Below, in pieces: positions 35,585 to 44,339 of a DNA stretch of 55,590 bases. A program made the position numbers and the translations under genes. The notes below the pieces were generated by a model. It had not been told where the DNA came from. It did not search any database and saw only the letters and a program-made list of their open reading frames with translations. Source of the stretch: Muricomes sp049840515 (GTDB lineage Bacteria; Bacillota; Clostridia; Lachnospirales; Lachnospiraceae); NCBI GenBank assembly GCA_049840515.1, contig JASGKW010000015.1, positions 1-55,590 of the forward strand, written 5' to 3'. The number at the start of each line of letters is the position of its first letter. The first letter of the stretch is position 1.

Positions 35585-36841
35585 ATGACTTTTTTAAGAG
35601 CAATGCAGGCTAATGCCGTTGACAAAGGCCGGCTGAAGATTAATGTCACTGCGGAAAATACATCTTTTCCCATTCAGGATGCAACGATAACTATATCTTA
35701 TACCGGAGTGCCGGGAAGTGCGCTTGAGCAGGTGAATACAGATTCTTCTGGTCAGACAGAGAGCCTGGAGCTGGATGCACCTCCTCTGGAGTACAGCCTG
35801 GATCCTCAGGTGGAAAATCAGCCGTATTCTGAGTATACGCTGAACATCAGTGCCCCAGGATTTGAAACTCAGAGCATATCCGGCGCTCAGATTCTGGCGG
35901 ATGTGACAGCAATTCAGAATGTAAGTATGCGCCCCACTGACCAGAATGAAGAGATATTTGTGATACCCGGCCATACTCTGTATGAGGAGTATCCGCCCAA
36001 AATTCCGGAGGATGAGATAAAACCAGTTGATGAGACAGGGGAAATTGTACTGAGTAGGGTGGTAGTGCCTGAGTATGTGGTGGTTCATGACGGTTCACCG
36101 GGAGATACGACTGCACAGAATTATTACGTAAAATATAAAGACTATATCAAAAATGTGGCCTCCAGTGAAATCTATGCCACATGGCCGGAAAGTGCGATTC
36201 GGGCAAATGTGCTGGCGATTATGTCCTTTACACTGAACCGGGTATACACAGAATGGTACAGAAACCGCGGATACGATTTTACTATTACATCTTCTACAGC
36301 TTTTGACCACAAATGGGTTCCAGAGAGAAATATATTTGATACCATTTCTCTGATTGTAGATGAATTATTTGCAAACTATCTTTCCAGACCTAATGTGAGG
36401 CAGCCCATACTTACTCAATATTGTGATGGGAGGCGTGTCACCTGTCCAGATTGGATGAGTCAATGGGGGTCTATGACTCTGGGGGAACAGGGATATTCAG
36501 CGATTGACATTTTGCGTCATTATTATGGTGACAATATGTATATCAATCTTGCACCTGAGGTATCAGGAGTTCCGTCTTCATGGCCTGGATATCTGTTGGA
36601 AATCGGATCAAGCGGAGACAAAGTCAGACAGATGCAGGAACAGTTGAATGTAATAGCAGGTGCATACCCTGCGATTCCTAAGATTGGTGTGGACGGGACT
36701 TACGGGCCATCTACAGCAGGAGCTGTGGAAAAGTTTCAGTCTGTCTTTGGATTACCTCAGACCGGAACAGTGGATTACAGAACATGGTATAAAATATCAG
36801 AAATTTATGTTGCAGTGTCCAGAATAGCAGAATTGACATAG
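35585..36841 (+). CDS. Protein with N-terminal beta domain, SpoIID-like middle and C-terminal peptidoglycan-binding domain
   Basis: A 418-residue protein. Residues 10-115 look like a carboxypeptidase-regulatory or Ig-like beta domain. The middle (about 150-330) contains IRANVLAIMSFTLNRVYTEW and a later QPILTQYCDG, reminiscent of SpoIID-type domains, but this is a loose resemblance. The end (about 335-410), LEIGSSGDKVRQMQEQLN with GVDGTYGPSTAGAVEKFQ, is a clear PG_binding_1 domain. No signal peptide is seen on the chosen ATG at 35585 (GAGGGA upstream), which is odd for a wall-binding protein; spore location would fit. Function unknown. Confidence 0.75.
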   Translation: MTFLRAMQANAVDKGRLKINVTAENTSFPIQDATITISYTGVPGSALEQVNTDSSGQTESLELDAPPLEYSLDPQVENQPYSEYTLNISAPGFETQSISGAQILADVTAIQNVSMRPTDQNEEIFVIPGHTLYEEYPPKIPEDEIKPVDETGEIVLSRVVVPEYVVVHDGSPGDTTAQNYYVKYKDYIKNVASSEIYATWPESAIRANVLAIMSFTLNRVYTEWYRNRGYDFTITSSTAFDHKWVPERNIFDTISLIVDELFANYLSRPNVRQPILTQYCDGRRVTCPDWMSQWGSMTLGEQGYSAIDILRHYYGDNMYINLAPEVSGVPSSWPGYLLEIGSSGDKVRQMQEQLNVIAGAYPAIPKIGVDGTYGPSTAGAVEKFQSVFGLPQTGTVDYRTWYKISEIYVAVSRIAELT

Positions 36842-36879
36842 GCACAGGTGTGGGTTATTGTGTTGTTTACCAGGTTTTT

Positions 36880-36941
36880 GTTACTGTTCAGCCATGCGCA
36901 GCAGTCAAATCCAGTTGTGCGGCTGAATAGTAACATTTTTT
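36880..36941 (+). terminator. Long terminator and full copy of a TTCAGCC repeat
   Basis: A 14-bp stem (36880-36893 with 36921-36934, one G-T pair) with further inner pairing is followed by TTTTTT (36936-36941). It ends the upstream gene. Its arm, GTTACTGTTCAGCC, recurs in other gaps of the window. Confidence 0.8.
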
Positions 36942-36968
36942 GAAACTGTATTTTGTGACAGCTCCTGA

Positions 36969-37145
36969 CTATTCTGCAAGAGCATAGATTTGCAGAAATT
37001 GTTTTCGCTCTTCCCGGTTCATTTTGACGAAATCGGTAAATTCCACATCGACAAAATACATTGGCTCTCCACAGCAGAATGCATTTGCCTGATTATTAGT
37101 AAAATAATATTTTTTACATTTTATGCAGAAAAACACGTGCATCAT
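36969..37145 (-). CDS. Small zinc-ribbon-like protein, unknown
   Basis: A 58-residue protein, MMHVFFCIKCKKYYF..., with a CxxC pair (residues 7 and 10) and a CC pair near residue 25 followed by GEPMYFVDVEF. The spacing suggests a rubredoxin-like or zinc-ribbon knuckle. AGGAAGG lies eight bases before the ATG at 37145. The C-terminus is charged and helical. The gene is divergent from the transglutaminase-domain gene. No family is recognised, but coding quality and ribosome site make it likely to be real. Confidence 0.6.
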   Translation of the reverse strand: MMHVFFCIKCKKYYFTNNQANAFCCGEPMYFVDVEFTDFVKMNREERKQFLQIYALAE

Positions 37146-37249
37146 TTGTATCACCTTCCTTGTTAATATAATAACATATAACGAGGAAAAATGGTTAAAA
37201 ATTTAATCAAGAGAAAGAATTTGTCGAAATTGTGGAGAAAACGGCAGAT

Positions 37250-38485
37250 ATGGATGGTTATATGGCAAAAAGAAGAAAAAGAAGAAAATGGCCAGTCATT
37301 CTTGGTATTACAATTATAATATGTGTGTTTGGGGGTGCGGGCACAATAGCTTTAAAAAAACTTCCCTCTTTTTTTGAGTCCACAAAAGAGGTTATCAAAA
37401 CTGTGAATGTAAAAACAGGAAATGCAGAGAGTGTGCCCTTTGAGGAGGTCAAAATACAGGAGGACAATGTGTCAGATGGGTTTTATTACCAGCAGTTGAG
37501 TGACGAAGAGCGGAATTTATACAAAGAAATGTATCAAGGAATGCTTGAATCGTCCCCATCCATATACATGCATTCTCCAGATATAAAAACTCTGGAAAAA
37601 ATAAGCCGTTTCATTTTCTGTGACAAGCCGGAGCTGTTTTGGTGTACCGGCGAAATGCAGGTGACCAGCTACAGTGAATACTCAGAAATTCAGCCGGTGT
37701 ATACTTATACAGGGGAAGAAAAAGAACAGAGACAGCAGCAGATAGAGGCTGCGGCAAAGGAATGCATGTCCGGAATTAGCAGTGAAATGTCAGAATATGA
37801 TAAAGTAAAATATGTTTTTGAATACCTGGTGAATACTGTTGATTATAATTTGGATGCACCTGACAATCAAAATATATACAGTGCTCTGGTAGGCAAGTCT
37901 TCAGTATGTGCAGGCTATTCCCGTGCAGCCCAATATCTTTTGCAAAGGCTGGGAGTTGAATGCATCTATGTGACCGGAATGATTCCCCAGCAGGGGGCAC
38001 ACGCGTGGAACATCGTGAAATGCGGCGGGAAATATTACCAGATGGATGTCACCTTTGGCGACCCTGTATTCCTTGAGTCCGAGAGCGGAGAACAAATACC
38101 GGAAAAAAGCATAAATTATGATTATCTCTGCTGCAGTGATGCAGAAATCATGAAAAACCACACCGTGGACACAGAAGTTACCTATCCGCCATGTACATCC
38201 ATGGATTTAAACTACTATAAATTAAATGGTATGTATTATGAAGATTTCCAGCAGGAACAGATACTGCAAAATATGAATCAGACCATTTACAATAATGAAA
38301 ACTCATTTACATGCAAATTTGCCAATGACACACTATATCAGCAGGCTCATGGTATCATTTTAAATGACCTGGTACAGAAAGCTGCACAAAATCTACTGCA
38401 ATACTATGGACTGGATACAGTACAATATACATATGTAGAAGATGAACTCATGAACAAAATAACCATTTACTGGAACTATCAGTAA
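37250..38485 (+). CDS. Membrane-anchored transglutaminase-like domain protein
   Basis: A protein of about 411 residues with a cytoplasmic Lys/Arg-rich start (AKRRKRRKW), one membrane segment (about 17-38) and a large outer part. The middle holds a transglutaminase-like cysteine protease fold: Cys in SSVCAGYSRAAQYLL, His in GAHAWNIVK and Asp in YQMDVTFGDP, a complete catalytic triad. Such proteins act on wall peptides or secreted proteins. The start could also be GTG 37232; the ATG at 37250 has GGAG 12 bases upstream. A REP-like element follows the stop. Confidence 0.8.
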   Translation: MDGYMAKRRKRRKWPVILGITIIICVFGGAGTIALKKLPSFFESTKEVIKTVNVKTGNAESVPFEEVKIQEDNVSDGFYYQQLSDEERNLYKEMYQGMLESSPSIYMHSPDIKTLEKISRFIFCDKPELFWCTGEMQVTSYSEYSEIQPVYTYTGEEKEQRQQQIEAAAKECMSGISSEMSEYDKVKYVFEYLVNTVDYNLDAPDNQNIYSALVGKSSVCAGYSRAAQYLLQRLGVECIYVTGMIPQQGAHAWNIVKCGGKYYQMDVTFGDPVFLESESGEQIPEKSINYDYLCCSDAEIMKNHTVDTEVTYPPCTSMDLNYYKLNGMYYEDFQQEQILQNMNQTIYNNENSFTCKFANDTLYQQAHGIILNDLVQKAAQNLLQYYGLDTVQYTYVEDELMNKITIYWNYQ

Positions 38486-38490
38486 CAGCA

Positions 38491-38557
38491 GAGGGGTCAG
38501 TCCCTTTTGAAGTCCGAAGACAGAATATTCTGAAAATTCCGAAAATGCAAGTTCAAA
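38491..38557. repeat. REP-like element, copy C (decayed)
   Basis: GAGGGGTCAGTCCCTTTT begins at 38491, followed by GAAGTCC and CAGAATATTCTG (a 12-base palindrome, 38521-38532). The same internal core occurs in copy D, but the second outer arm is degraded here (GAAAATGCAAG). It lies six bases after the transglutaminase gene stop. Confidence 0.75.
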
Positions 38558-38568
38558 CTATAATTTCA

Positions 38569-38597
38569 TTGAAATCTGTCTTTAAGTGTAGTATAAT
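38569..38597 (+). promoter_or_regulatory. Promoter for carAB
   Basis: TTGAAA (38569-38574), 17 bases, TATAAT (38592-38597). Predicted start of transcription is near 38604, about 173 bases ahead of carA. Confidence 0.8.
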
Positions 38598-38615
38598 ATG
38601 TACGATTTTAGAACA

Positions 38616-38654
38616 AGGGCGCTCTGGAACGAAACACTCCAGGAGTGCCTTTTT
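38616..38654 (+). terminator. Leader terminator (attenuator candidate) upstream of carA
   Basis: A 13-bp stem with one bulge (38616-38628 with 38638-38651) and a TTTTT end, only about 12 bases after the predicted transcription start. No gene lies between promoter and terminator, so it suggests attenuation of carAB or a short RNA. Confidence 0.7.
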
Positions 38655-38776
38655 GCGTCATAAAAATTTATGTTTATGGCAATCCTCCTGGAAATACCCT
38701 GCGGCAGACAGACTTTCAAAAGATGTCCCAGGGCGGCCGTTGTATGGCAAAGTACAGAAAGGGAAAAGGTGAGCAT

Positions 38777-39841
38777 ATGAAAGCGTTTCTGATACTGGAA
38801 GATGGGACTGTGTTTTCGGGGAAAAATATTGGTTCCAAACGCGAGATGGTAAGTGAAATTGTGTTTAACACCTCTATGACAGGATATTTGGAGATACTGA
38901 CGGACCCTTCTTATGCGGGGCAGGCTGTAGTGATGACGTATCCTTTGATTGGAAATTACGGGATTACACCGGATATGGAGTCGTTAAAAGCCTGGCCGGA
39001 AGGTTACATTGTGAGAGAGCTATCCCGCATACCCAGCAATTTTCGCTGTGAAGAGACCATTCAGGATTTTCTGGAGAAACAGGATATTCCTGGAATCGCT
39101 GATGTAGACACCCGCGCCCTTACTAAAATTTTAAGGGAAAAAGGAACTATGAACGGGATGATTACCGTTAATGAGGATTATGATTTGGAAGAGATACTTC
39201 CCAAATTGAAATCCTATAAAGTAGGAGATGCCGTCTCCAAAGTAACATGCAGTAAAAAATATATACTGGAAGGCCTGGGGAAGAAAGTCGCACTTCTCGA
39301 CTTAGGCGCAAAAAACAACATTGCTAACTCTTTAAGTAAACGTGGCTGTGAGGTAACCGTTTATCCGGCTTACACAACTGCGGAAGAAATCATTTCAGCT
39401 AATCCCGATGGTATTATGCTTTCTAACGGTCCTGGCGACCCGGCTAGTTACACTTCTGTTATCAAAGAAATCCAAAAGTTATATGACACAGATATTCCTA
39501 TCTTTGCTATTTGTCTGGGACATCAGTTGATGGCTCTGGCTTGCGGCGCATCCACACGCAGAATGAAGTACGGGCACAGAGGGGCCAATCATCCGGTCAA
39601 AGATTTGCGGACGGGAAAGGTATATATATCTTCACAAAATCATGGATACGTGGTGAAAGATGAGAGTGTGAATTCCAATATAGCCATGCCTTCATTTGTG
39701 AATGTAAATGACGGTTCAAATGAAGGTCTGGAATACAGGAACAAGTCTGTCTTTACAGTACAGTTTCATCCGGAAGCCTGCCCTGGACCTGCAGATTCAG
39801 GGTTTCTGTTTGACAAATTCATAGATATGATGGGGGAGTGA
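38777..39841 (+). CDS. carA: Carbamoyl phosphate synthase small subunit
   Basis: A 354-residue glutamine amidotransferase subunit supplying ammonia to CarB for arginine and pyrimidine synthesis. The N-terminal domain starts MKAFLILEDGTVFSG and includes NTSMTGYLEILTDPSY near residue 35. The class I amidotransferase domain has SNGPGDP near 216, the nucleophile Cys in FAICLGHQLMALA near 243 and HPEA near 330. I start at ATG 38777 (AAAGGTGAG upstream). The longer frame from 38645 crosses the leader terminator and is rejected. It is followed four bases later by carB. Confidence 0.96.
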   Translation: MKAFLILEDGTVFSGKNIGSKREMVSEIVFNTSMTGYLEILTDPSYAGQAVVMTYPLIGNYGITPDMESLKAWPEGYIVRELSRIPSNFRCEETIQDFLEKQDIPGIADVDTRALTKILREKGTMNGMITVNEDYDLEEILPKLKSYKVGDAVSKVTCSKKYILEGLGKKVALLDLGAKNNIANSLSKRGCEVTVYPAYTTAEEIISANPDGIMLSNGPGDPASYTSVIKEIQKLYDTDIPIFAICLGHQLMALACGASTRRMKYGHRGANHPVKDLRTGKVYISSQNHGYVVKDESVNSNIAMPSFVNVNDGSNEGLEYRNKSVFTVQFHPEACPGPADSGFLFDKFIDMMGE

Positions 39842-39845
39842 TATT

Positions 39846-42800
39846 ATGCCGAAAAATAATGATGTAAAAAAAGTATTAGTTATTGGTTCAGGACCCATTG
39901 TCATCGGTCAGGCGGCTGAGTTTGACTATGCGGGTACACAGGCATGTCGCTCTCTGAAAGAAGAGGAAATTGAGGTGGTTCTGCTTAATTCCAATCCCGC
40001 CACAATTATGACTGACAAAGATATTGCGGATAAGGTTTACATTGAGCCCCTTACAATAGAGGTGGTGAAACAATTGATAAAAAAGGAAAAGCCGGACAGC
40101 GTGCTGCCCACACTGGGCGGTCAGGCCGGGCTGAATCTGGCGATGGAACTGGATGAGTCCGGATTTTTGCAGGAAAATAATGTCCGCCTGATAGGAACCA
40201 CGTCTGAGACAATCCGCAAGGCAGAAGACAGGCTGGAATTTAAAGCTGCTATGGAAAAGATTGGAGAACCTGTTGCATCTTCCCTTGTTGTGGAGAATGT
40301 GAGAGATGGCCTTATATTTGCAGACACGATTGGCTATCCTGTTGTGCTTCGCCCGGCATATACGCTTGGGGGAAGCGGCGGAGGTATTGCCCACAGTCCG
40401 GAGCGATTGGCGGAAATATTGGAAAATGGTCTGCGGCTTTCGCGGGTAGGGCAGGTTCTGGTGGAGCGCTGCATTTCAGGGTGGAAAGAAATTGAATATG
40501 AAGTCATGCGTGATGGCAGGGGAAACTGCATTACAGTCTGTAATATGGAAAACATTGACCCTGTGGGCGTGCATACGGGGGACAGCATTGTGGTGGCGCC
40601 TTCACAGACTCTGGGTGATAAAGAGTATCAGATGCTGCGCACTTCGGCATTGAATATTATCAGCGAGTTAAATATTACAGGGGGATGTAATGTTCAGTAT
40701 GCTCTTCACCCAGGTAGTTTTGAATATTGTGTGATTGAGGTGAATCCCCGTGTCAGCCGCTCCTCCGCGCTGGCTTCTAAGGCTACAGGTTACCCAATTG
40801 CAAAGGTGGCGGCGAAGATTGCACTGGGATATACTCTGGATGAAATAAAAAATGCCATAACGGGTCAGACCTATGCCAGCTTTGAGCCGGCATTGGATTA
40901 TTGCGTGGTAAAAATTCCAAGGCTGCCTTTTGATAAATTTCTCGGCGCCAAGAGAACTCTGACCACACAGATGAAAGCTACCGGCGAGGTTATGAGTATA
41001 TGCGATAATTTTGAGGGAGCTCTGATGAAAGCAATCCGCTCTTTGGAGCAGAACGTGGATAGTCTGATGTCCTATGATTTTACAGAAATTTCAAGTGATG
41101 AGCTGACACAACAGCTGGCAGTTGTAGATGATATGCGTATCTGGAGAATTGCAGAAGCAATCCGCAGGGGTGTAAGCTATGACGCAATACATAGTATTAC
41201 GAAAATAGATGTTTGGTTTATTGATAAGATTGCTGTTTTGATAGAAATGGAGCAGGAGCTGAAAATGAAGGAATTGGCTCCGGCATTGTTGAAGGATGCA
41301 AAAAAGATGGAGTTTCCAGACAATGTAATTGCGGAGCTGACTGGGAAGACAGAGCGGGAAATCCATGATATGCGCCATGAAAATGGGATTGTGGCTGTAT
41401 ATAAAATGGTGGATACCTGTGCCGCCGAATTTGCTGCGGCTACACCCTACTATTATTCTGTATATGGAAGAGAGGATGAGGCGGAAAGAACGGAGGGGAA
41501 GAAGGTGCTGGTGCTTGGTTCCGGCCCTATCCGAATTGGTCAGGGAATTGAATTTGACTTTTGTTCTGTGCACTGCACATGGGCCTTTTCTAAGGCAGGA
41601 TATGAGACAATTATTGTAAATAATAACCCCGAGACAGTAAGTACGGACTTTGATATTGCGGATAAACTTTATTTTGAGCCGCTGACACCGGAGGATGTGG
41701 AAAGCATTGTAGATTTGGAAAAGCCGGACGGGGCGGTGGTTCAGTTCGGAGGACAGACAGCAATCAAGCTGACAGACAGTCTGATGAAGATGGGAGTTCC
41801 CATTCTGGGAACGTCCGCGGAAAATGTAGATAAAGCAGAAGACAGAGAACTTTTTGATAAAATATTGGAGGAATGTGAAATTCCCCGCCCAGCAGGGGGA
41901 ACTGTGTTTACATCCAGGGAGGCGAAGGAAGTTGCGAACAGACTGGGGTATCCGGTGCTGGTGCGGCCTTCCTATGTGCTGGGAGGTCAGGGCATGCAGA
42001 TTGCCATTAACGATTATGATATAGATAAATTTATCGGTATTATCAATAGAATTGCACAGGAACACCCAATTTTGGTAGACAAATATCTGAAGGGAAAAGA
42101 AATTGAGGTGGATGCCGTATGTGATGGCGAGGAGGTCCTGATACCTGGGATTATGGAACATATTGAGCGTGCGGGAATCCATTCTGGTGATAGTATTTCT
42201 GTCTATCCTGCTCAAAGTCTGACGGGAGGAGTCAAGGATAAGATTGCCGAGTATACAAAGAGACTGGCAAAAGCACTCCAGATTGTTGGGCTGATTAATA
42301 TTCAGTTTATCGTATGCGAGGAGGATGTCTATGTGATTGAGGTGAATCCCCGGTCCAGCCGTACCATACCATATATTAGCAAGGTAACCGGAATTCCGAT
42401 TGTGTCGCTGGCGGCAGAAGTGATGACTGGCAGAAAAATCAAAGAGCTGGGTTATGTTCCAGGTCTTCAGCGGGAGTCAGAATATATTGCGGTTAAAATG
42501 CCTGTGTTCTCTTTTGAAAAAATCCGGGGTGCGGACATCAGCTTGGGACCCGAAATGAAATCCACCGGGGAATGTCTGGGGATTGCGAAGACATTTGATG
42601 AAGCATTATACAAGGCATTTCTGGGAGCAGGGATTAATCTGCCCAAATATAAAAATATGATTATGACTGTACGCGATGAAGACAAACCAGAGGCTGTGGA
42701 GGTGGGACGCAGATTTGAAAAAATTGGATACCGTATCTTTGCCACAGAAAATACAGCCAAAGCGTTAGAAAAAGGCGGGGTGAAAGCAATCCCGGTTAAC

Positions 42801-43061
42801 AAAATAGAACAACAATCACCAAACTTGCTGGATTTAATTTTGGGACATGAGATAGATTTGGTAATTGATACCCCTGCTCAGGGGGCAAATCACTCTAAGG
42901 ATGGGTTTATAATTAGAAGAAATGCCATTGAAACAGGAGTAAATGTACTGACAGCTATGGACACAGCAAAAGCACTGATTACCAGTCTGGAAAATATGGA
43001 TGTTCAAAAATTGACTCTGGTTGATATTGCAAAGGGCAGCAAAGGGGTCAGTCCCCTTTGA
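39846..43061 (+). CDS. carB: Carbamoyl phosphate synthase large subunit, C-terminus supplied by a REP element
   Basis: A 1071-residue synthetase with two homologous ATP-grasp halves. KVLVIGSGPIVIGQAAEFDYAGTQ near residue 10 and its repeat LVLGSGPIRIGQGIEFDF near 556 mark each half. VEVNPRVSRSSAL and VIEVNPRSSRTIPY are the metal-binding loops. The C-terminal MGS-like allosteric domain (about 935-1060) ends in ...LTLVDIAKG. The final codons KGVSPL and the stop lie inside REP-like copy D, so insertion has rewritten the tail. The frame is otherwise clean over 3.2 kb, which is notable beside the indel-rich ends. Confidence 0.97.
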   Translation: MPKNNDVKKVLVIGSGPIVIGQAAEFDYAGTQACRSLKEEEIEVVLLNSNPATIMTDKDIADKVYIEPLTIEVVKQLIKKEKPDSVLPTLGGQAGLNLAMELDESGFLQENNVRLIGTTSETIRKAEDRLEFKAAMEKIGEPVASSLVVENVRDGLIFADTIGYPVVLRPAYTLGGSGGGIAHSPERLAEILENGLRLSRVGQVLVERCISGWKEIEYEVMRDGRGNCITVCNMENIDPVGVHTGDSIVVAPSQTLGDKEYQMLRTSALNIISELNITGGCNVQYALHPGSFEYCVIEVNPRVSRSSALASKATGYPIAKVAAKIALGYTLDEIKNAITGQTYASFEPALDYCVVKIPRLPFDKFLGAKRTLTTQMKATGEVMSICDNFEGALMKAIRSLEQNVDSLMSYDFTEISSDELTQQLAVVDDMRIWRIAEAIRRGVSYDAIHSITKIDVWFIDKIAVLIEMEQELKMKELAPALLKDAKKMEFPDNVIAELTGKTEREIHDMRHENGIVAVYKMVDTCAAEFAAATPYYYSVYGREDEAERTEGKKVLVLGSGPIRIGQGIEFDFCSVHCTWAFSKAGYETIIVNNNPETVSTDFDIADKLYFEPLTPEDVESIVDLEKPDGAVVQFGGQTAIKLTDSLMKMGVPILGTSAENVDKAEDRELFDKILEECEIPRPAGGTVFTSREAKEVANRLGYPVLVRPSYVLGGQGMQIAINDYDIDKFIGIINRIAQEHPILVDKYLKGKEIEVDAVCDGEEVLIPGIMEHIERAGIHSGDSISVYPAQSLTGGVKDKIAEYTKRLAKALQIVGLINIQFIVCEEDVYVIEVNPRSSRTIPYISKVTGIPIVSLAAEVMTGRKIKELGYVPGLQRESEYIAVKMPVFSFEKIRGADISLGPEMKSTGECLGIAKTFDEALYKAFLGAGINLPKYKNMIMTVRDEDKPEAVEVGRRFEKIGYRIFATENTAKALEKGGVKAIPVNKIEQQSPNLLDLILGHEIDLVIDTPAQGANHSKDGFIIRRNAIETGVNVLTAMDTAKALITSLENMDVQKLTLVDIAKGSKGVSPL

Positions 43062-43114
43062 AGTCCAAAGTCAGAATATTCTGAAAATGGAATGCAAAAG
43101 GGTCTGACCCCTTT
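43041..43114. repeat. REP-like inverted pair, copy D, overlapping the carB 3' end
   Basis: AAAGGGGTCAGTCCCCTTTG (43041-43060), the shared core GAAGTCC/CAGAATATTCTG, then an inverted unit AAAAGGGTCTGACCCCTTT (43096-43114). It separates convergent carB and yeiH and ends six bases before the yeiH stop codon. Confidence 0.9.
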
Positions 43115-43119
43115 CAAGT

Positions 43120-44127
43120 TTACCAAATTCCCAGCAGGTGCTGCATTACCAGGCTGACAACTGCGATGCCCACCCAGCAGCAGAAGCCTGTGAATATGGG
43201 TTTTGCTCCTGTTTTTACCAGTTTTATAATATTGGTATTCAATCCCACCGCTGCCATGGCCATCATAATCAGGAATTTGCTCAAATCCTTTAGTGGGGCG
43301 GTGATATCTGCTGAAAGCTGAAATATTGTTGTTACAATGGATGCGAGCACAAAAAATAAAACGAAATATGGAAATGTTTTTCTAAGGCTGAAGGCGGAAT
43401 CTTCAGTCTTTTTTTCTTTTCTGCCTTTGTACACTGCGAGCATGAGGGTGATAGGTATAATTGCCAAGGTCCGTGTCATTTTTACAATTGCAGCCATCTC
43501 AAGTGTGTGGCTGGAGTGGATTCCGTCCCATGCGGCGGCTGCCGCTGTCACGGAGGAGGTGTCGTTGATTGCTGTTCCGGCGAACAGTCCAAAGCCTTCA
43601 TTGCTCAAATGGAGTATTCCGCCCAGTGCAGGAAAGATTAAAGCAGCAATTACATTGAAGAGAAAGATAACGGAAATAGATTGTGCTATTTCTTCATCTG
43701 TTGCACCGATAACAGGAGCTGTGGCAGCAATCGCTGATCCTCCGCATATGGAAGAGCCGACACCTACCAGCACAGCATTATTAGGGTGAAGCTTTAATGC
43801 TTTAAACAGTATAAAGGCGATAAGGAGAGAAGTGCTGATAGTTGCAATAATAATAGGAAGAGACTGTCTGCCTTCTGCAAGAATTTCTGATAAATTCATT
43901 CCAAAGCCAAGGAAGACGACAGCCGCCTGTAAAATTTTTTTTGAGGTATAAGTGACACCTGGCTGTATCATATCTTTTTTAGATAGAATAAGGGTCAAAA
44001 CCATGCCTGACAATATTGCAAATATAGGACCTCCTATCACCGGAAATATTTTTCCAAGAAACCAGGATGGCAGTGCAATGGCAAAGCAAAATAAAATTCC
44101 AGGCCCTTTTTGTTTGATAAAATTCAT
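43120..44127 (-). CDS. yeiH: YeiH family putative sulfate exporter
   Basis: A 335-residue membrane protein with about ten helices, matching the YeiH/UPF0324 (PF03601) family. Typical segments are PGVTYTSKKILQAAVVFLGFGMNL near residue 57, VGVGSSICGGSAIAA near 123, and GFGLFAGTAINDTSSVTAA near 178. Export of sulfate, sulfite or taurine products has been proposed for relatives; function is not settled. GGAGG precedes the ATG. It is divergent from a LysR regulator, the common arrangement for this family, with a shared control region. Confidence 0.88.
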   Translation of the reverse strand: MNFIKQKGPGILFCFAIALPSWFLGKIFPVIGGPIFAILSGMVLTLILSKKDMIQPGVTYTSKKILQAAVVFLGFGMNLSEILAEGRQSLPIIIATISTSLLIAFILFKALKLHPNNAVLVGVGSSICGGSAIAATAPVIGATDEEIAQSISVIFLFNVIAALIFPALGGILHLSNEGFGLFAGTAINDTSSVTAAAAAWDGIHSSHTLEMAAIVKMTRTLAIIPITLMLAVYKGRKEKKTEDSAFSLRKTFPYFVLFFVLASIVTTIFQLSADITAPLKDLSKFLIMMAMAAVGLNTNIIKLVKTGAKPIFTGFCCWVGIAVVSLVMQHLLGIW

Positions 44128-44212
44128 AGTTTAATCCTCCATATTATTCTGGTGAGATGAGTCAACTCAAACAGGAACGTTCTTATAGGATTTATGTTAT
44201 CATGGAAAATAT

Positions 44213-44242
44213 ATAAAATAAAATTATATATATTTATTTTAT
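44213..44242. promoter_or_regulatory. Inverted repeat, likely LysR operator
   Basis: ATAAAATAAA (44213-44222) and TTTATTTTAT (44233-44242) form a perfect 10-bp inverted repeat with a 10-base centre, in the divergent yeiH/lysR gap. Its centre lies about 40 bases before the predicted lysR transcript start. Confidence 0.6.
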
Positions 44243-44252
44243 CATAATAATA

Positions 44253-44261
44253 TGTTATAAT
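44253..44261 (+). promoter_or_regulatory. Extended -10 promoter for the LysR gene
   Basis: TGT followed by TATAAT (44256-44261), an extended -10. No good -35 is seen, which would fit activator or autoregulatory control. Confidence 0.55.
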
Positions 44262-44282
44262 TGATTTGGGAGTTATATATAT

Positions 44283-44315
44283 GGGCGAAACTTTTGCGCG
44301 AGGAAGGTTTCGCCC
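44283..44315 (+). promoter_or_regulatory. GC-rich hairpin in the lysR leader
   Basis: GGGCGAAAC (44283-44291) and GTTTCGCCC (44307-44315) form a perfect 9-bp stem with a 15-base loop between promoter and start codon. GGATTTATTT follows, so weak termination or a translation-control hairpin are both possible. Confidence 0.55.
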
Positions 44316-44339
44316 GGATTTATTTAGTGAGGAACGATT

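Noticed and set aside
41091..42215. 374-codon minus-strand frame inside carB
   Set aside because: It is antisense to highly conserved CarB, has no ribosome site or recognisable domain, and reflects codon bias of the real gene.
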